From Candidatus Kapaibacterium sp. (GTDB lineage: Bacteria > Bacteroidota > Ignavibacteria > Kapaibacteriales > UBA2268): 6,088 nt of DNA. Below, one piece after another: positions 1 through 6,088 of this stretch (position 1 is its first letter; each line of letters begins with the position of its first letter). Below the pieces are notes generated by a model, which saw nothing but the letters and a program-made list of their open reading frames with translations, was not told the origin of the DNA and ran no database searches. Made by a program: the position numbers and the translations under genes. The stretch covers positions 1 to 6,088 of the forward strand of contig CALHRB010000118.1 in the NCBI GenBank assembly GCA_938038165.1, in the 5' to 3' direction.

Positions 1-39
1 ACTAATGAATTTATCTACTTAAATTCAGGAAATAATTAA
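1..39 (+). CDS. C-terminal end of an upstream gene, possibly cdsA (partial)
   Basis: Reading from base 1, twelve codons (ending FIYLNSGNN) run to a TAA at 37-39, one base before the dxr start. The other two forward frames hit stops at 3-5 and 20-22; the second could equally end the upstream gene. Bacteroidota-like genomes often place cdsA (phosphatidate cytidylyltransferase) just before dxr, and CdsA proteins tend to end in an aromatic-rich tail after the last helix, so the short peptide is compatible with that. Twelve residues cannot identify a family; the assignment is only contextual, and the frame itself is only probable. Confidence 0.35.
   Translation, partial: TNEFIYLNSGNN
27..32 (+). 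promoter_or_regulatory. Ribosome binding site of dxr
   Basis: AGGAAA lies eight bases before the TTG at 41. It is the only Shine-Dalgarno-like stretch here. The dxr frame is closed by a TAA at 20-22 and has no ATG, GTG or other TTG between that stop and 41, so this site supports the TTG as the true start. It sits inside the probable last codons of the upstream gene, which suggests coupled translation. Confidence 0.6.
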
Positions 40-40
40 T

Positions 41-1207
41 TTGAAAGATAGAAAAAAAATATCTATACTTGGTTCAACGGGCTCGATAGGATTACAGTCT
101 CTTGATGTTATCAATCTTATTGAGGACGATTATCAAATCAATTTTTTAACCGCAAATACTCGTATTGATTTGCTTGCTCAGCAAGTTGAAAAATATCACC
201 CTATAGGTGTTGCTATAACTGACGAAGCTTCCTACTGGGATTTTAAAAAAAAATATAATTTTGATTGTAAAGTGCTATGCGGCGAGGATGGCGTTTCCGA
301 AGCTGCTTCTTTTTCCGAAAACGACTTGATAATTCAGGCTTTGGTTGGTTTTTCCGGCGTCAGACCAACTCTCGAAGCAATTTCTCATGGAATAAAAATT
401 GCATTGGCTAACAAAGAAACTCTGGTAAGTGCAGGTAAACTTATCACGGAAGCAGCGGCGAGAAATAATGTTGATATTATTGCCATTGATAGTGAGCATA
501 GCGCAATTTTACAATGCCTAATCGGAGAGAATAAAGACTCAATCAAAAAAATTGTTTTGACTGCCTCGGGAGGTCCTTTTTTCCGAACTCCTGTCGAAGA
601 TTTTATAAACCTTAGCGTTAAAGAGGCTCTAAATCATCCAAATTGGCAAATGGGGAATAAGATTACTATTGATTCTGCAACTTTGATGAACAAAGGGTTC
701 GAAGTTATTGAAGCACATTGGCTTTTTGGTTTAAATGCCGATCAAATTGAAGTTATTATCCATCCACAAAGTATTGTTCATTCCTTTGTTCATTTTGTGG
801 ATAGTTCTGTTAAAGCTCAATTAGGATTGCCCGATATGAGAATTCCAATATCCTATGCTCTAAATTATCCAAGAAGATTAAAATTTGATTTTGATGAACT
901 TGATTTAACACAGATCACCACACTTGAATTTTATCCACCAGACCTACAAAAATTCAGATGTCTTGATTTAGCGTATAAAAGCTTAAATGAAGGCGGAGAT
1001 GCCCCAATCGTACTAAATGCTGCAAACGAAATTGCTGTCAAATCTTTTCTTGATTATCAGATAAAGTTTCATCAAATCTCTCAAATAATAGAAATTGCAC
1101 TTGAAACCCGGCAAAAAAAATCAATAAATTCCATTGAAGACATAAATTATGTTGACAAAGAAACAAGAATTAAAACAAAAGAAATTATCAATAAATTAAG
1201 GAACTAA
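41..1207 (+). CDS. dxr: 1-deoxy-D-xylulose 5-phosphate reductoisomerase (Dxr/IspC)
   Basis: This cytosolic enzyme converts 1-deoxy-D-xylulose 5-phosphate to 2-C-methyl-D-erythritol 4-phosphate with NADPH and a divalent metal, the committed step of the MEP isoprenoid pathway and the target of fosmidomycin. The 388-aa product matches family length (about 390-400). Visible motifs are the NADPH loop GSTGSIG (11-17), ALANKETLVSAG (121-132), metal ligands D150 and E152 in IDSEHSA, LTASGGPF (173-180), the flexible-loop tryptophan W202 in HPNW, N217/K218 and the third metal ligand E221 in MNKGFEVIEA, HPQSIVHS (241-248), GLPDMR (262-267) and LNAANEIAV (325-333). All catalytic residues I can place are present, so it should be active. 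The start is TTG at 41: the Rossmann strand begins at residue 6, leaving no room for a later start. A run of nine A's codes for K69-K71. Seven bases separate it from rseP. Confidence 0.98.
   Translation: MKDRKKISILGSTGSIGLQSLDVINLIEDDYQINFLTANTRIDLLAQQVEKYHPIGVAITDEASYWDFKKKYNFDCKVLCGEDGVSEAASFSENDLIIQALVGFSGVRPTLEAISHGIKIALANKETLVSAGKLITEAAARNNVDIIAIDSEHSAILQCLIGENKDSIKKIVLTASGGPFFRTPVEDFINLSVKEALNHPNWQMGNKITIDSATLMNKGFEVIEAHWLFGLNADQIEVIIHPQSIVHSFVHFVDSSVKAQLGLPDMRIPISYALNYPRRLKFDFDELDLTQITTLEFYPPDLQKFRCLDLAYKSLNEGGDAPIVLNAANEIAVKSFLDYQIKFHQISQIIEIALETRQKKSINSIEDINYVDKETRIKTKEIINKLRN
1198..1203 (+). promoter_or_regulatory. Ribosome binding site of rseP within the end of dxr
   Basis: AAGGAA lies inside the last codons of dxr, eleven bases before the rseP ATG at 1215. 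With only seven bases between the dxr stop and this ATG, and no room for a promoter, translation of rseP probably depends on ribosomes finishing dxr. Confidence 0.55.
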
Positions 1208-1214
1208 TATTTTT

Positions 1215-2588
1215 ATGGGCTTTCTAAACGATATATTATATTTTTTAATAGTTATAGGAATACTTGTTGTTATACATGAATTTGGACATTTCATTGCTGC
1301 AAGGTTGTCAGGTATTCGAACAGAAATTTTTTCTTTTGGCATGGGTTACCGGTTATTTGGGTTTAATAAAATTAAAGGTTTCACCTTCGGCAATTTACCC
1401 AAGGATTGGGATGGCGGACCATACTGCGATTATCGTGTCAGCCTGTTTCCAATTGGTGGATATGTAAAGGTTTCAGGAATGGTTGACGAAAGTCTTGATA
1501 CGGATTTCGAAAAAACTGAACCTAAGCCCTGGGAATTTAGAACCAAAAATACTTTCCAGAAAATTTTTGTTCTTAGTGCTGGTGTTTTGATGAACGCACT
1601 TTTAACTGTAGCCATTTTTACGACAATAATACTTGTCGAAGGAAAATCATTGATTAATACAACTGTTATTGGTTTTGTTCAGAAAAATTCTTTAGCTGAG
1701 TCTATTGGTTTAAAAGAAAATGATAAAATCATTTCAATAAATAATGTTGCTGTAAAGACCTGGGATGAAGTTTTTGAATTACTAACTTTTGACCAAATGG
1801 GTAAAAATCGGAACATCAAAATAATAAGGGATGCTGAAACTATTGTACTAACTGCTGACGGGAAAAAAATTTTAAAAACACTTGCTGACCAGAAACCAGT
1901 CGGATTATTACCAAAAGGTTGGATGGTTTATATCAACAACGTAGAATCTTTAAAGCCCGCAGGTAAAGCTGGAATTCTTCCCGGAGATACTGTTATAAAT
2001 GTAAATGGCGAATCTATCAAAAGTTCAACACAGTTTGTCTCTATTATAAAATTAAATAAATCAACACCATTGTTAATTGATGTTAAAAGAGGCAGTGAAA
2101 TACACAGAAAGGAAGTTATTCCCAATCAAGAAGGGTTTATTGGAGTTGAACTCCGAGAAGTATTTGCAGGTCCAAAACTCATAAAAAATTACTCGTTTAT
2201 CGAAGCCATCAGCTATGGCTTTTCTGAAACATGGAGGTCAATAAATTTATTTTTGAGCACTATCGGTCAAATATTTAGTGGAACCATTTCTGCCAAACAG
2301 TCCCTTGGTGGTCCGATTATGATTGCCAAAATGGCTTCTCAACAAGCTGAAATTGGTATCATTAACTTTCTACATTTTATGGCTTTGCTTTCAATAACAT
2401 TAGCTATAATTAACATTATACCCTTTCCAGCTCTGGATGGAGGGCATTTGGTTTTTATTATAATTGAAGGTATTATCAGAAGAGAGATTCCCGTGAAAGT
2501 CAAGGTTGCTTTTCAAAATGTTGGAATGATAGCACTGCTTGCTTTGATGGCTTTTGTGATTTATAATGATATAATCAGGCTGAATTAA
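1215..2588 (+). CDS. rseP: RseP family site-2 intramembrane zinc metalloprotease
   Basis: RseP cuts membrane-embedded substrates inside the inner membrane. In known systems these are anti-sigma factors already trimmed by a first protease, and leftover signal peptides. The 457-aa product has the full layout: a first membrane helix (about 5-22) carrying the zinc motif HEFGH (21-25), the IGGYVKVSGM loop (80-89), a second helix (about 116-141), two tandem PDZ domains (about 150-215 and 225-300; the second has the clear AGILPGDTVINVNG core), SLGGPIMIAK (363-372), a third helix with the second active-site motif NIIPFPALDGGH (400-411, third zinc ligand D408), and a last helix (about 433-450). The cytosolic loop between FGMGYRLFGF and the GGYVK strand is about 14 residues longer than in E. 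coli RseP. It follows dxr by seven bases with its ribosome site inside dxr, so the two are probably one transcript. No sigma or anti-sigma gene is visible, so the substrate is unknown. Confidence 0.96.
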   Translation: MGFLNDILYFLIVIGILVVIHEFGHFIAARLSGIRTEIFSFGMGYRLFGFNKIKGFTFGNLPKDWDGGPYCDYRVSLFPIGGYVKVSGMVDESLDTDFEKTEPKPWEFRTKNTFQKIFVLSAGVLMNALLTVAIFTTIILVEGKSLINTTVIGFVQKNSLAESIGLKENDKIISINNVAVKTWDEVFELLTFDQMGKNRNIKIIRDAETIVLTADGKKILKTLADQKPVGLLPKGWMVYINNVESLKPAGKAGILPGDTVINVNGESIKSSTQFVSIIKLNKSTPLLIDVKRGSEIHRKEVIPNQEGFIGVELREVFAGPKLIKNYSFIEAISYGFSETWRSINLFLSTIGQIFSGTISAKQSLGGPIMIAKMASQQAEIGIINFLHFMALLSITLAIINIIPFPALDGGHLVFIIIEGIIRREIPVKVKVAFQNVGMIALLALMAFVIYNDIIRLN

Positions 2589-2592
2589 ATTT

Positions 2593-2621
2593 TTTGGATA
2601 AAAAGCCGATTTTTATTCTTG
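2593..2621 (+). promoter_or_regulatory. Possible weak Bacteroidota-type promoter for the small gene
   Basis: TTTG at 2593-2596 is followed after 17 bases by TATTCTTG at 2614-2621, one mismatch from the TANNTTTG -7 element used by the primary sigma factor of Bacteroidota. The spacing is shorter than the usual 19-21. Transcription would begin a few bases downstream and leave a short leader before the ATG at 2648. In such T-rich sequence this could be chance. The alternative is read-through from rseP across the 59-base gap. Confidence 0.25.
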
Positions 2622-2647
2622 AAATGATTTTTTTTAGGCTGTATCTT

Positions 2648-2995
2648 ATGGGCATACTTATACCCGTTAATGAAGTAGAAGAAGGAATGATTCTGGATGA
2701 ACCCGTTGTCAATCGTTTTGGACAAGTTCTTTTGAATAAAGGGACAAGTTTATCATTGAGGCATAAAAAAGTTTTTTTAACCTGGAACATCAAGTCAGTC
2801 TCAATAAAATCCGATGACGCTAACAGATCATTGGACTTATCCCCCGAACAGCTTGAGATTTCAGAAAAGCGAATAAAACAAAGAGTTTACTGGGTTCCCA
2901 GAAACTTAATTGAAAAAGATTTATATAAAAGTGCAATAATACTCAACGCAAGAATAATTTTCAACGAAGAACCTAAAATAAAAATAAACTTCTAA
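2648..2995 (+). CDS. Small free-standing protein like the N-terminal domain of HD-GYP proteins (DUF3391-like)
   Basis: The product is 115 aa, soluble, with no signal peptide or membrane helix. Residues 4-54 follow the pattern seen at the N-terminus of many HD-GYP phosphodiesterases: IPVNEVEEGMILDEPV, then NRFGQVLLNKGT, then a helix (LSLRHKKVFLTW) and a strand (IKSVSIK). A second helical part (about 65-105) includes SEKRIKQRVYWVP. No HD or GYP catalytic domain follows, in this frame or in the gap, so it is a stand-alone domain and not obviously a truncated one. The frame stays open up to a TTG at 2594, giving 133 aa, but the extra 18 residues (rich in F and L) precede the conserved domain. ATG 2648 has a weak AGG nine bases upstream (2636-2638) and fits better. 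It lies between rseP and an HDOD gene; by inference it could assist HDOD or cyclic-di-GMP-type signalling. Its biochemical role is unknown. Confidence 0.75.
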   Translation: MGILIPVNEVEEGMILDEPVVNRFGQVLLNKGTSLSLRHKKVFLTWNIKSVSIKSDDANRSLDLSPEQLEISEKRIKQRVYWVPRNLIEKDLYKSAIILNARIIFNEEPKIKINF

Positions 2996-3056
2996 TTAAA
3001 TATTTCTTTCAAGCTAACACACTATATTTTATTAAATTATAATTTTCAGCACGCTT

Positions 3057-3088
3057 TTTGATAATTATTTTCGTGATTACTATTTTTG
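3057..3088 (+). promoter_or_regulatory. Bacteroidota-type primary sigma promoter of the HDOD-kinase-regulator operon
   Basis: TTTG at 3057-3060 (-33 element) and TATTTTTG at 3081-3088 (-7 element) match the Bacteroidota consensus TTTG / TANNTTTG exactly, with 20 bases between them, inside the usual 19-21. It lies in the 135-base gap before the HDOD gene, and predicts a start of transcription around 3093-3096 and a leader of about 35 bases. The -7 element is flanked by a 5-bp inverted repeat (ATTAC 3076-3080, GTAAT 3089-3093), and a 12-bp palindrome sits at 3034-3045 upstream. No convincing terminator hairpin for the preceding gene is visible in the gap. Confidence 0.6.
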
Positions 3089-3130
3089 GTAATAATTTAA
3101 AATTACGGCTAAAAGAAAATAGATTGAAAA

Positions 3131-3976
3131 ATGGACACGATCAAACTTATATTGCAAGGGATTGACAATTTTCCAACTTTGCCAACAATTTATTATAAAC
3201 TGACCGAAGTATTGGAGAATCCTGATTCAACTGCTAACGATGCTGCTGAAGTAATTACCAAAGATCAATCTGCTACTGCAAAGGTTTTGAAGGCTGCAAA
3301 TAGTTCAATTTATGGTTTTTATGGCAAGATTGATTCTATTTCGAAAGCAATTTTTTATGTTGGTTTCGAAGAAGTCAGAAATTTAATTATTCTTTTAGCT
3401 TTAATGGACTTACTTCCTGACAACCGAACAAATTACCATATAAATCCGGTTGAATTATGGAAGCATTCCATTGCTGTTGGTATCATTACGAGAAATTTAG
3501 GGAATATTTTAGGTATAAGCAGGTTAGAAAATTATTTTGTTGCTGGTGTAATTCATGATTTGGGTAAGATTTTGTTCATGAATAATGTTAACTCAGAGTA
3601 TTTAAAAGTAATTAGATATGTCAACGAAAATAATGTTAGTCTGATGGAGGCCGAAACGCATATTTTAGGTATTAACCACAGTGTAGCTGGCGAAATGATT
3701 GCTGAGAAATGGAAACTACCCTCATCTTTAAAAAATGCTATTCGCCATCATAATAACGGGATGATTGCTGGTGATGTTGATATTTTGGTTGGTTGTGTTC
3801 ACATTGCTAATATTTCGGCTCAAATGTTTGGCTTCGGGCAAACTACATTTGGACGTGTACCGGAACCAAACCTTGAAGTTTGGAACAAATTAAACTTTCC
3901 CAAAAATACTTTCTCGTCAATTATGGAGAAAGTTTATAATGATTACAAGGAGTCATTGATTTTATTTAAGGTGTAA
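3131..3976 (+). CDS. HDOD domain signalling protein
   Basis: HDOD proteins are HD-fold relatives without proven enzyme activity that act as scaffolds or regulators, often beside two-component and cyclic-di-GMP genes. The 281-aa product is almost entirely HDOD domain: FPTLPTIYYKL (14-24), the helical DQSATAKVLKAANSS stretch (45-59) and ISKAIFYVGFEEVRNL (70-85), then the HD-like core with WKHS (H112), VIHDLGK (H142, D143), NHSVAGEMIAEKW (H183), IRHHNN (H206, H207) and VHIAN (H224, N227). The metal-site histidines and the HD pair are present, but the last ligand position of true HD hydrolases, usually Asp, is Asn227, and there is no GYP motif; this fits a non-catalytic HDOD protein. No membrane segment. 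The ATG at 3131 is preceded by a purine-rich but weak ribosome site, usual for this group, and no in-frame start lies upstream near it. The kinase gene starts nine bases after its stop, indicating an operon. Confidence 0.92.
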   Translation: MDTIKLILQGIDNFPTLPTIYYKLTEVLENPDSTANDAAEVITKDQSATAKVLKAANSSIYGFYGKIDSISKAIFYVGFEEVRNLIILLALMDLLPDNRTNYHINPVELWKHSIAVGIITRNLGNILGISRLENYFVAGVIHDLGKILFMNNVNSEYLKVIRYVNENNVSLMEAETHILGINHSVAGEMIAEKWKLPSSLKNAIRHHNNGMIAGDVDILVGCVHIANISAQMFGFGQTTFGRVPEPNLEVWNKLNFPKNTFSSIMEKVYNDYKESLILFKV

Positions 3977-3985
3977 TTGTAAAAT

Positions 3986-5764
3986 ATGAGCTCAGCATTC
4001 CATATTGAAGATATTATTAAGGATATTGGCAACTTTTTAAAACAATCAACATTGAAACTTGATCTTTATAAATCAATCAATGATGAGCTGGAGTTTTGTT
4101 TGAGACTTCCTACTGTTAATTTAGCTTCAATTTTCCTTTTAAACGAAGATACTTTTGAATTTGAACATAGATTAACATTACCGAAAGATTTTAAAAATTT
4201 ATCCATAGAATTATTTAATTTCTTGTTAGAAAATGGATTTGTTGGAGAGGCATTAGAAAAAGGGAGTAATAATACCATTGAATTGGGCGAGAGTTCAATA
4301 AGTTATACCCCTAAAACTGACAAAGATGAGTATTTGGCTGTTCTTCCGTTAATTTCATCTACAAAGGTTATTGGATTATTATTGGTTAAAATGATTAACC
4401 AACCCGAACAGATAAAAAAAGAAGATATTATCACAATATTGGAAATGTTATCCAGATTCTGTGCTTTAGTTATTGAAAATATGTTGTTTCAAAATATATT
4501 GGATAAAACTAAGGATTTCATAGAACAGGATTCAGCTTTAAAATCTATCGATATAAAGAGAAATCTTATTGAATTGGAATCTATAATTAATTCTCTGGAG
4601 GTTGGGATATTCATTGTTGATCCTGAAACCGATGAAATAAAGATTTCAAATTTTTACTCAACAAAACTGACTGGTTTAAAACAAAGTGAACTAAATGGTA
4701 AAAAAGTAACAGAAGTCTTCAGAACAGACCAATCTTTGAAAGAATTTTCGGATAACAACGATCTTTTCATTTCGGGCACTAAAAACTTTGAATCAGCCAT
4801 TATCAATTCATCAGGTAAACTTATTCCCGTGATCAGATCTGTTGCAATAACAAATATTAGATCAAAAAAATTGAGAATTGACAGCTTTGTTGATATATCA
4901 TTTAGGAAAGATAAAGATAATTTGCTGAAAAAAGAGATTAAAGATTTAGAAGATAAGTATAAAGAAAGAACAGAAGATCTTCTTATCGTTGTTTCCAAAC
5001 TGAAACAGGAAATCAAAGAAAAAGAAAAAGTGCAGAAAGAAATCCAGACCATGCTCGATAGAGAAAAAGAGTTAAATATGATGAAAACTAATTTCATTAC
5101 GATGGTATCCCATGAATTTCGTTCACCTTTAACAAAAATAAAATCAGCTGCACAAATGATTGAAAAATTTGGTGAAAAACTTTCTAATCAAGAAAAAAAT
5201 GAATACATCAGAAGAATAATTAGCATTGTAGATCAAATGTCAGGGCTGCTTGAAAATGTTTCTCTCATTGGCGGAACAGATCTTTATGATTTGGTATTTG
5301 AACCTAAAGAAACTGATGTTTTATTGCTTTTAAGGCAGTTGGTATCAAATTTAAATATTAATTTTGGAAGACCAGATAAGATTATTTTAACAACAGATTG
5401 CAAACATCTAAAAATTAATGTTGACGAAAGGTTAATAAGAATTTTATGTTTTAACGCTTTAACAAATATCATCAAGAATTCAAATGAGGAGGATCACATC
5501 AACATTTTTGTTAGTGAATCCGATGGTGAAATGGTTTTAATAATTAATGAAATAAAATTGAATTTAAGTAATAATGAATACGAGATATTGAAAAACTTGA
5601 TCACAGAGGGGAGAGTAATTGAAGATCTGCCATCAAATTGTATTAACTGGTCAGTTGTTGTTAAATCTGTTCAACTTCATCATGGAAAAATAACATTATT
5701 TGAAAAAGGGACCAAAGGTTTTTCGATTGTTATTAATCTTCCAATAACAAATCAAAAGAAGTAA
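3986..5764 (+). CDS. Soluble GAF-PAS sensor histidine kinase with a degenerate ATP-binding domain
   Basis: The 592-aa product has no membrane helix, so it should sense a cytosolic signal. Domain order: GAF-like (about 20-168, with SIFLLNEDTFEFEHRL and AVLPLISSTKVIGLLLVK), PAS (about 196-305, beginning LESIINSLEVGIFIVDPETDE), a charged coiled coil (about 306-366), HisKA dimerisation helices (about 366-430) with the phospho-acceptor H376 in SHEFRSPLTKI, and a HATPase-like domain (about 440-588). The N box is recognisable (N490, key N494, K497 in FNALTNIIKNS). The G1 box, normally DxGxG, reads INEIKLNLS (520-528), and the G2 box, normally GxGLGL, reads CINWSVVV (552-559); both lack the glycines and the G1 aspartate. 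The ending LHHGKI...GTKGFSIVINLP is normal, so the fold is intact without frameshift. It may bind ATP poorly or not at all. AAGGTG (3968-3973), at the end of the HDOD gene, is its likely ribosome site; the regulator ATG follows its stop by one base. Confidence 0.93.
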   Translation: MSSAFHIEDIIKDIGNFLKQSTLKLDLYKSINDELEFCLRLPTVNLASIFLLNEDTFEFEHRLTLPKDFKNLSIELFNFLLENGFVGEALEKGSNNTIELGESSISYTPKTDKDEYLAVLPLISSTKVIGLLLVKMINQPEQIKKEDIITILEMLSRFCALVIENMLFQNILDKTKDFIEQDSALKSIDIKRNLIELESIINSLEVGIFIVDPETDEIKISNFYSTKLTGLKQSELNGKKVTEVFRTDQSLKEFSDNNDLFISGTKNFESAIINSSGKLIPVIRSVAITNIRSKKLRIDSFVDISFRKDKDNLLKKEIKDLEDKYKERTEDLLIVVSKLKQEIKEKEKVQKEIQTMLDREKELNMMKTNFITMVSHEFRSPLTKIKSAAQMIEKFGEKLSNQEKNEYIRRIISIVDQMSGLLENVSLIGGTDLYDLVFEPKETDVLLLLRQLVSNLNINFGRPDKIILTTDCKHLKINVDERLIRILCFNALTNIIKNSNEEDHINIFVSESDGEMVLIINEIKLNLSNNEYEILKNLITEGRVIEDLPSNCINWSVVVKSVQLHHGKITLFEKGTKGFSIVINLPITNQKK

Positions 5765-5765
5765 T

Positions 5766-6088
5766 ATGAATAAGAAAAAAATACTTGTTGTTGAAGATGA
5801 ACCCCAAATCAGGGAGGACATTGTGACGGCACTCGAGCTTAGTGATTATATAGCGATTAGTGCCCAAAACGGCAAGGTTGCTTATTCTCTTGCTAAACAG
5901 TATCACCCAGATCTTGTTATTTCGGACATAATGATGCCCGAGATGGATGGATATCAATTGCTTTCTGCTTTACAAAAAGATGAAGAGACTTCCTCCATTC
6001 CGTTTTTATTTTTAAGTGCAAAATCACAACTTTCTGAAATACGTGAGGGGATGAGACTTGGCGCTGATGATTATATTGCCAAACCATT
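5766..6088 (+). CDS. Response regulator, receiver domain (partial, runs off the window)
   Basis: The 107 complete codons form a nearly whole receiver (REC) domain: acidic pocket E10/D11 in ILVVEDEP, phospho-acceptor D54 in VISDIMMPEMDGY, the switch residue S84 in FLFLSAK, and the conserved K106 in GADDYIAKP. All key residues are intact, so it should accept phosphate. The window ends after the first two bases of the next codon, so the output domain (DNA-binding or other) cannot be seen. The ATG lies one base after the kinase stop, with AGAAG (5757-5761) just upstream as a close, weak ribosome site, so the two are translationally linked. The kinase's H376 is the natural phosphate donor, but because that kinase's ATP domain is degenerate, the real donor may be another kinase. 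It could be a single-domain regulator or a longer transcription factor; I cannot tell. Confidence 0.95.
   Translation, partial: MNKKKILVVEDEPQIREDIVTALELSDYIAISAQNGKVAYSLAKQYHPDLVISDIMMPEMDGYQLLSALQKDEETSSIPFLFLSAKSQLSEIREGMRLGADDYIAKP

Noticed and set aside
245..253. Run of nine A's inside dxr as a slippage or phase-variation site
   Set aside because: It codes for three lysines in a variable part of the protein and the reading frame is intact; poly-A runs are expected at this base composition.
1264..1467. Short forward open frame inside rseP
   Set aside because: It overlaps the zinc-motif region of rseP in another frame and shows no coding features of its own.
2598..2616. Inverted repeat ATAAAAA / TTTTTAT after rseP as a terminator
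   Set aside because: The stem has only A-T pairs, and its loop contains the only G and C bases, so it would be too weak for a normal intrinsic terminator.
2628..2635. Run of eight T's before the small gene
   Set aside because: No GC-rich hairpin precedes it, so it is not a terminator; it looks like background T-richness.
2594..2647. TTG-started 18-residue extension of the small protein
   Set aside because: The conserved domain starts just after the ATG at 2648, the extension has no similarity to a known domain, and no good ribosome site precedes the TTG.
4654..5097. 147-codon open frame on the reverse strand
   Set aside because: It lies opposite the PAS and coiled-coil part of the kinase, is dominated by S, F and L as expected from the antisense of K/E/I-rich codons, and has no recognisable domain or ribosome site.

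Overview
The window is AT-rich (about one third GC by eye). It holds six forward-strand genes or gene parts and no RNA gene, mobile element or CRISPR array that I can see. Base composition, weak ribosome binding sites, the RseP style and one clear TTTG / TANNTTTG promoter point to the Bacteroidota/Chlorobiota/Ignavibacteriota group. HDOD proteins beside GAF/PAS kinases, and the RseP sequence style, make an Ignavibacteria-like bacterium my best guess. This is an inference from sequence style, not a database match.

Left part (1-2588) is housekeeping. It starts with the last codons of an upstream gene (possibly cdsA, uncertain). Next comes dxr, the second enzyme of the MEP isoprenoid pathway, starting at TTG. 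Seven bases later comes rseP, an intramembrane site-2 zinc protease with two PDZ domains. Dxr and rseP look co-transcribed; the dxr-rseP pairing is common in bacteria.

Middle and right part (2648-6088) is signalling. A small free-standing protein (about 115 aa) resembles the N-terminal domain of HD-GYP proteins. A 135-bp gap with a Bacteroidota-type promoter follows. Then come an HDOD protein, a soluble GAF-PAS histidine kinase and a response regulator cut off by the window end. Gaps within this second cluster are 9 bp and 1 bp, so HDOD, kinase and regulator are very likely one operon. The kinase would sense a cytosolic signal through GAF/PAS and pass phosphate to the receiver; the HDOD protein probably works as a scaffold or regulator in the same circuit.

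The most unusual observation is in the kinase. Its phospho-acceptor box is textbook (H376 in an HEFRSP motif), but the ATP-binding domain has lost the DxGxG (G1) and GLGL (G2) glycine motifs. It may therefore be a pseudokinase-like protein, or one that is phosphorylated in trans. Otherwise the window looks ordinary, and I see no clear new defence or mobile system.
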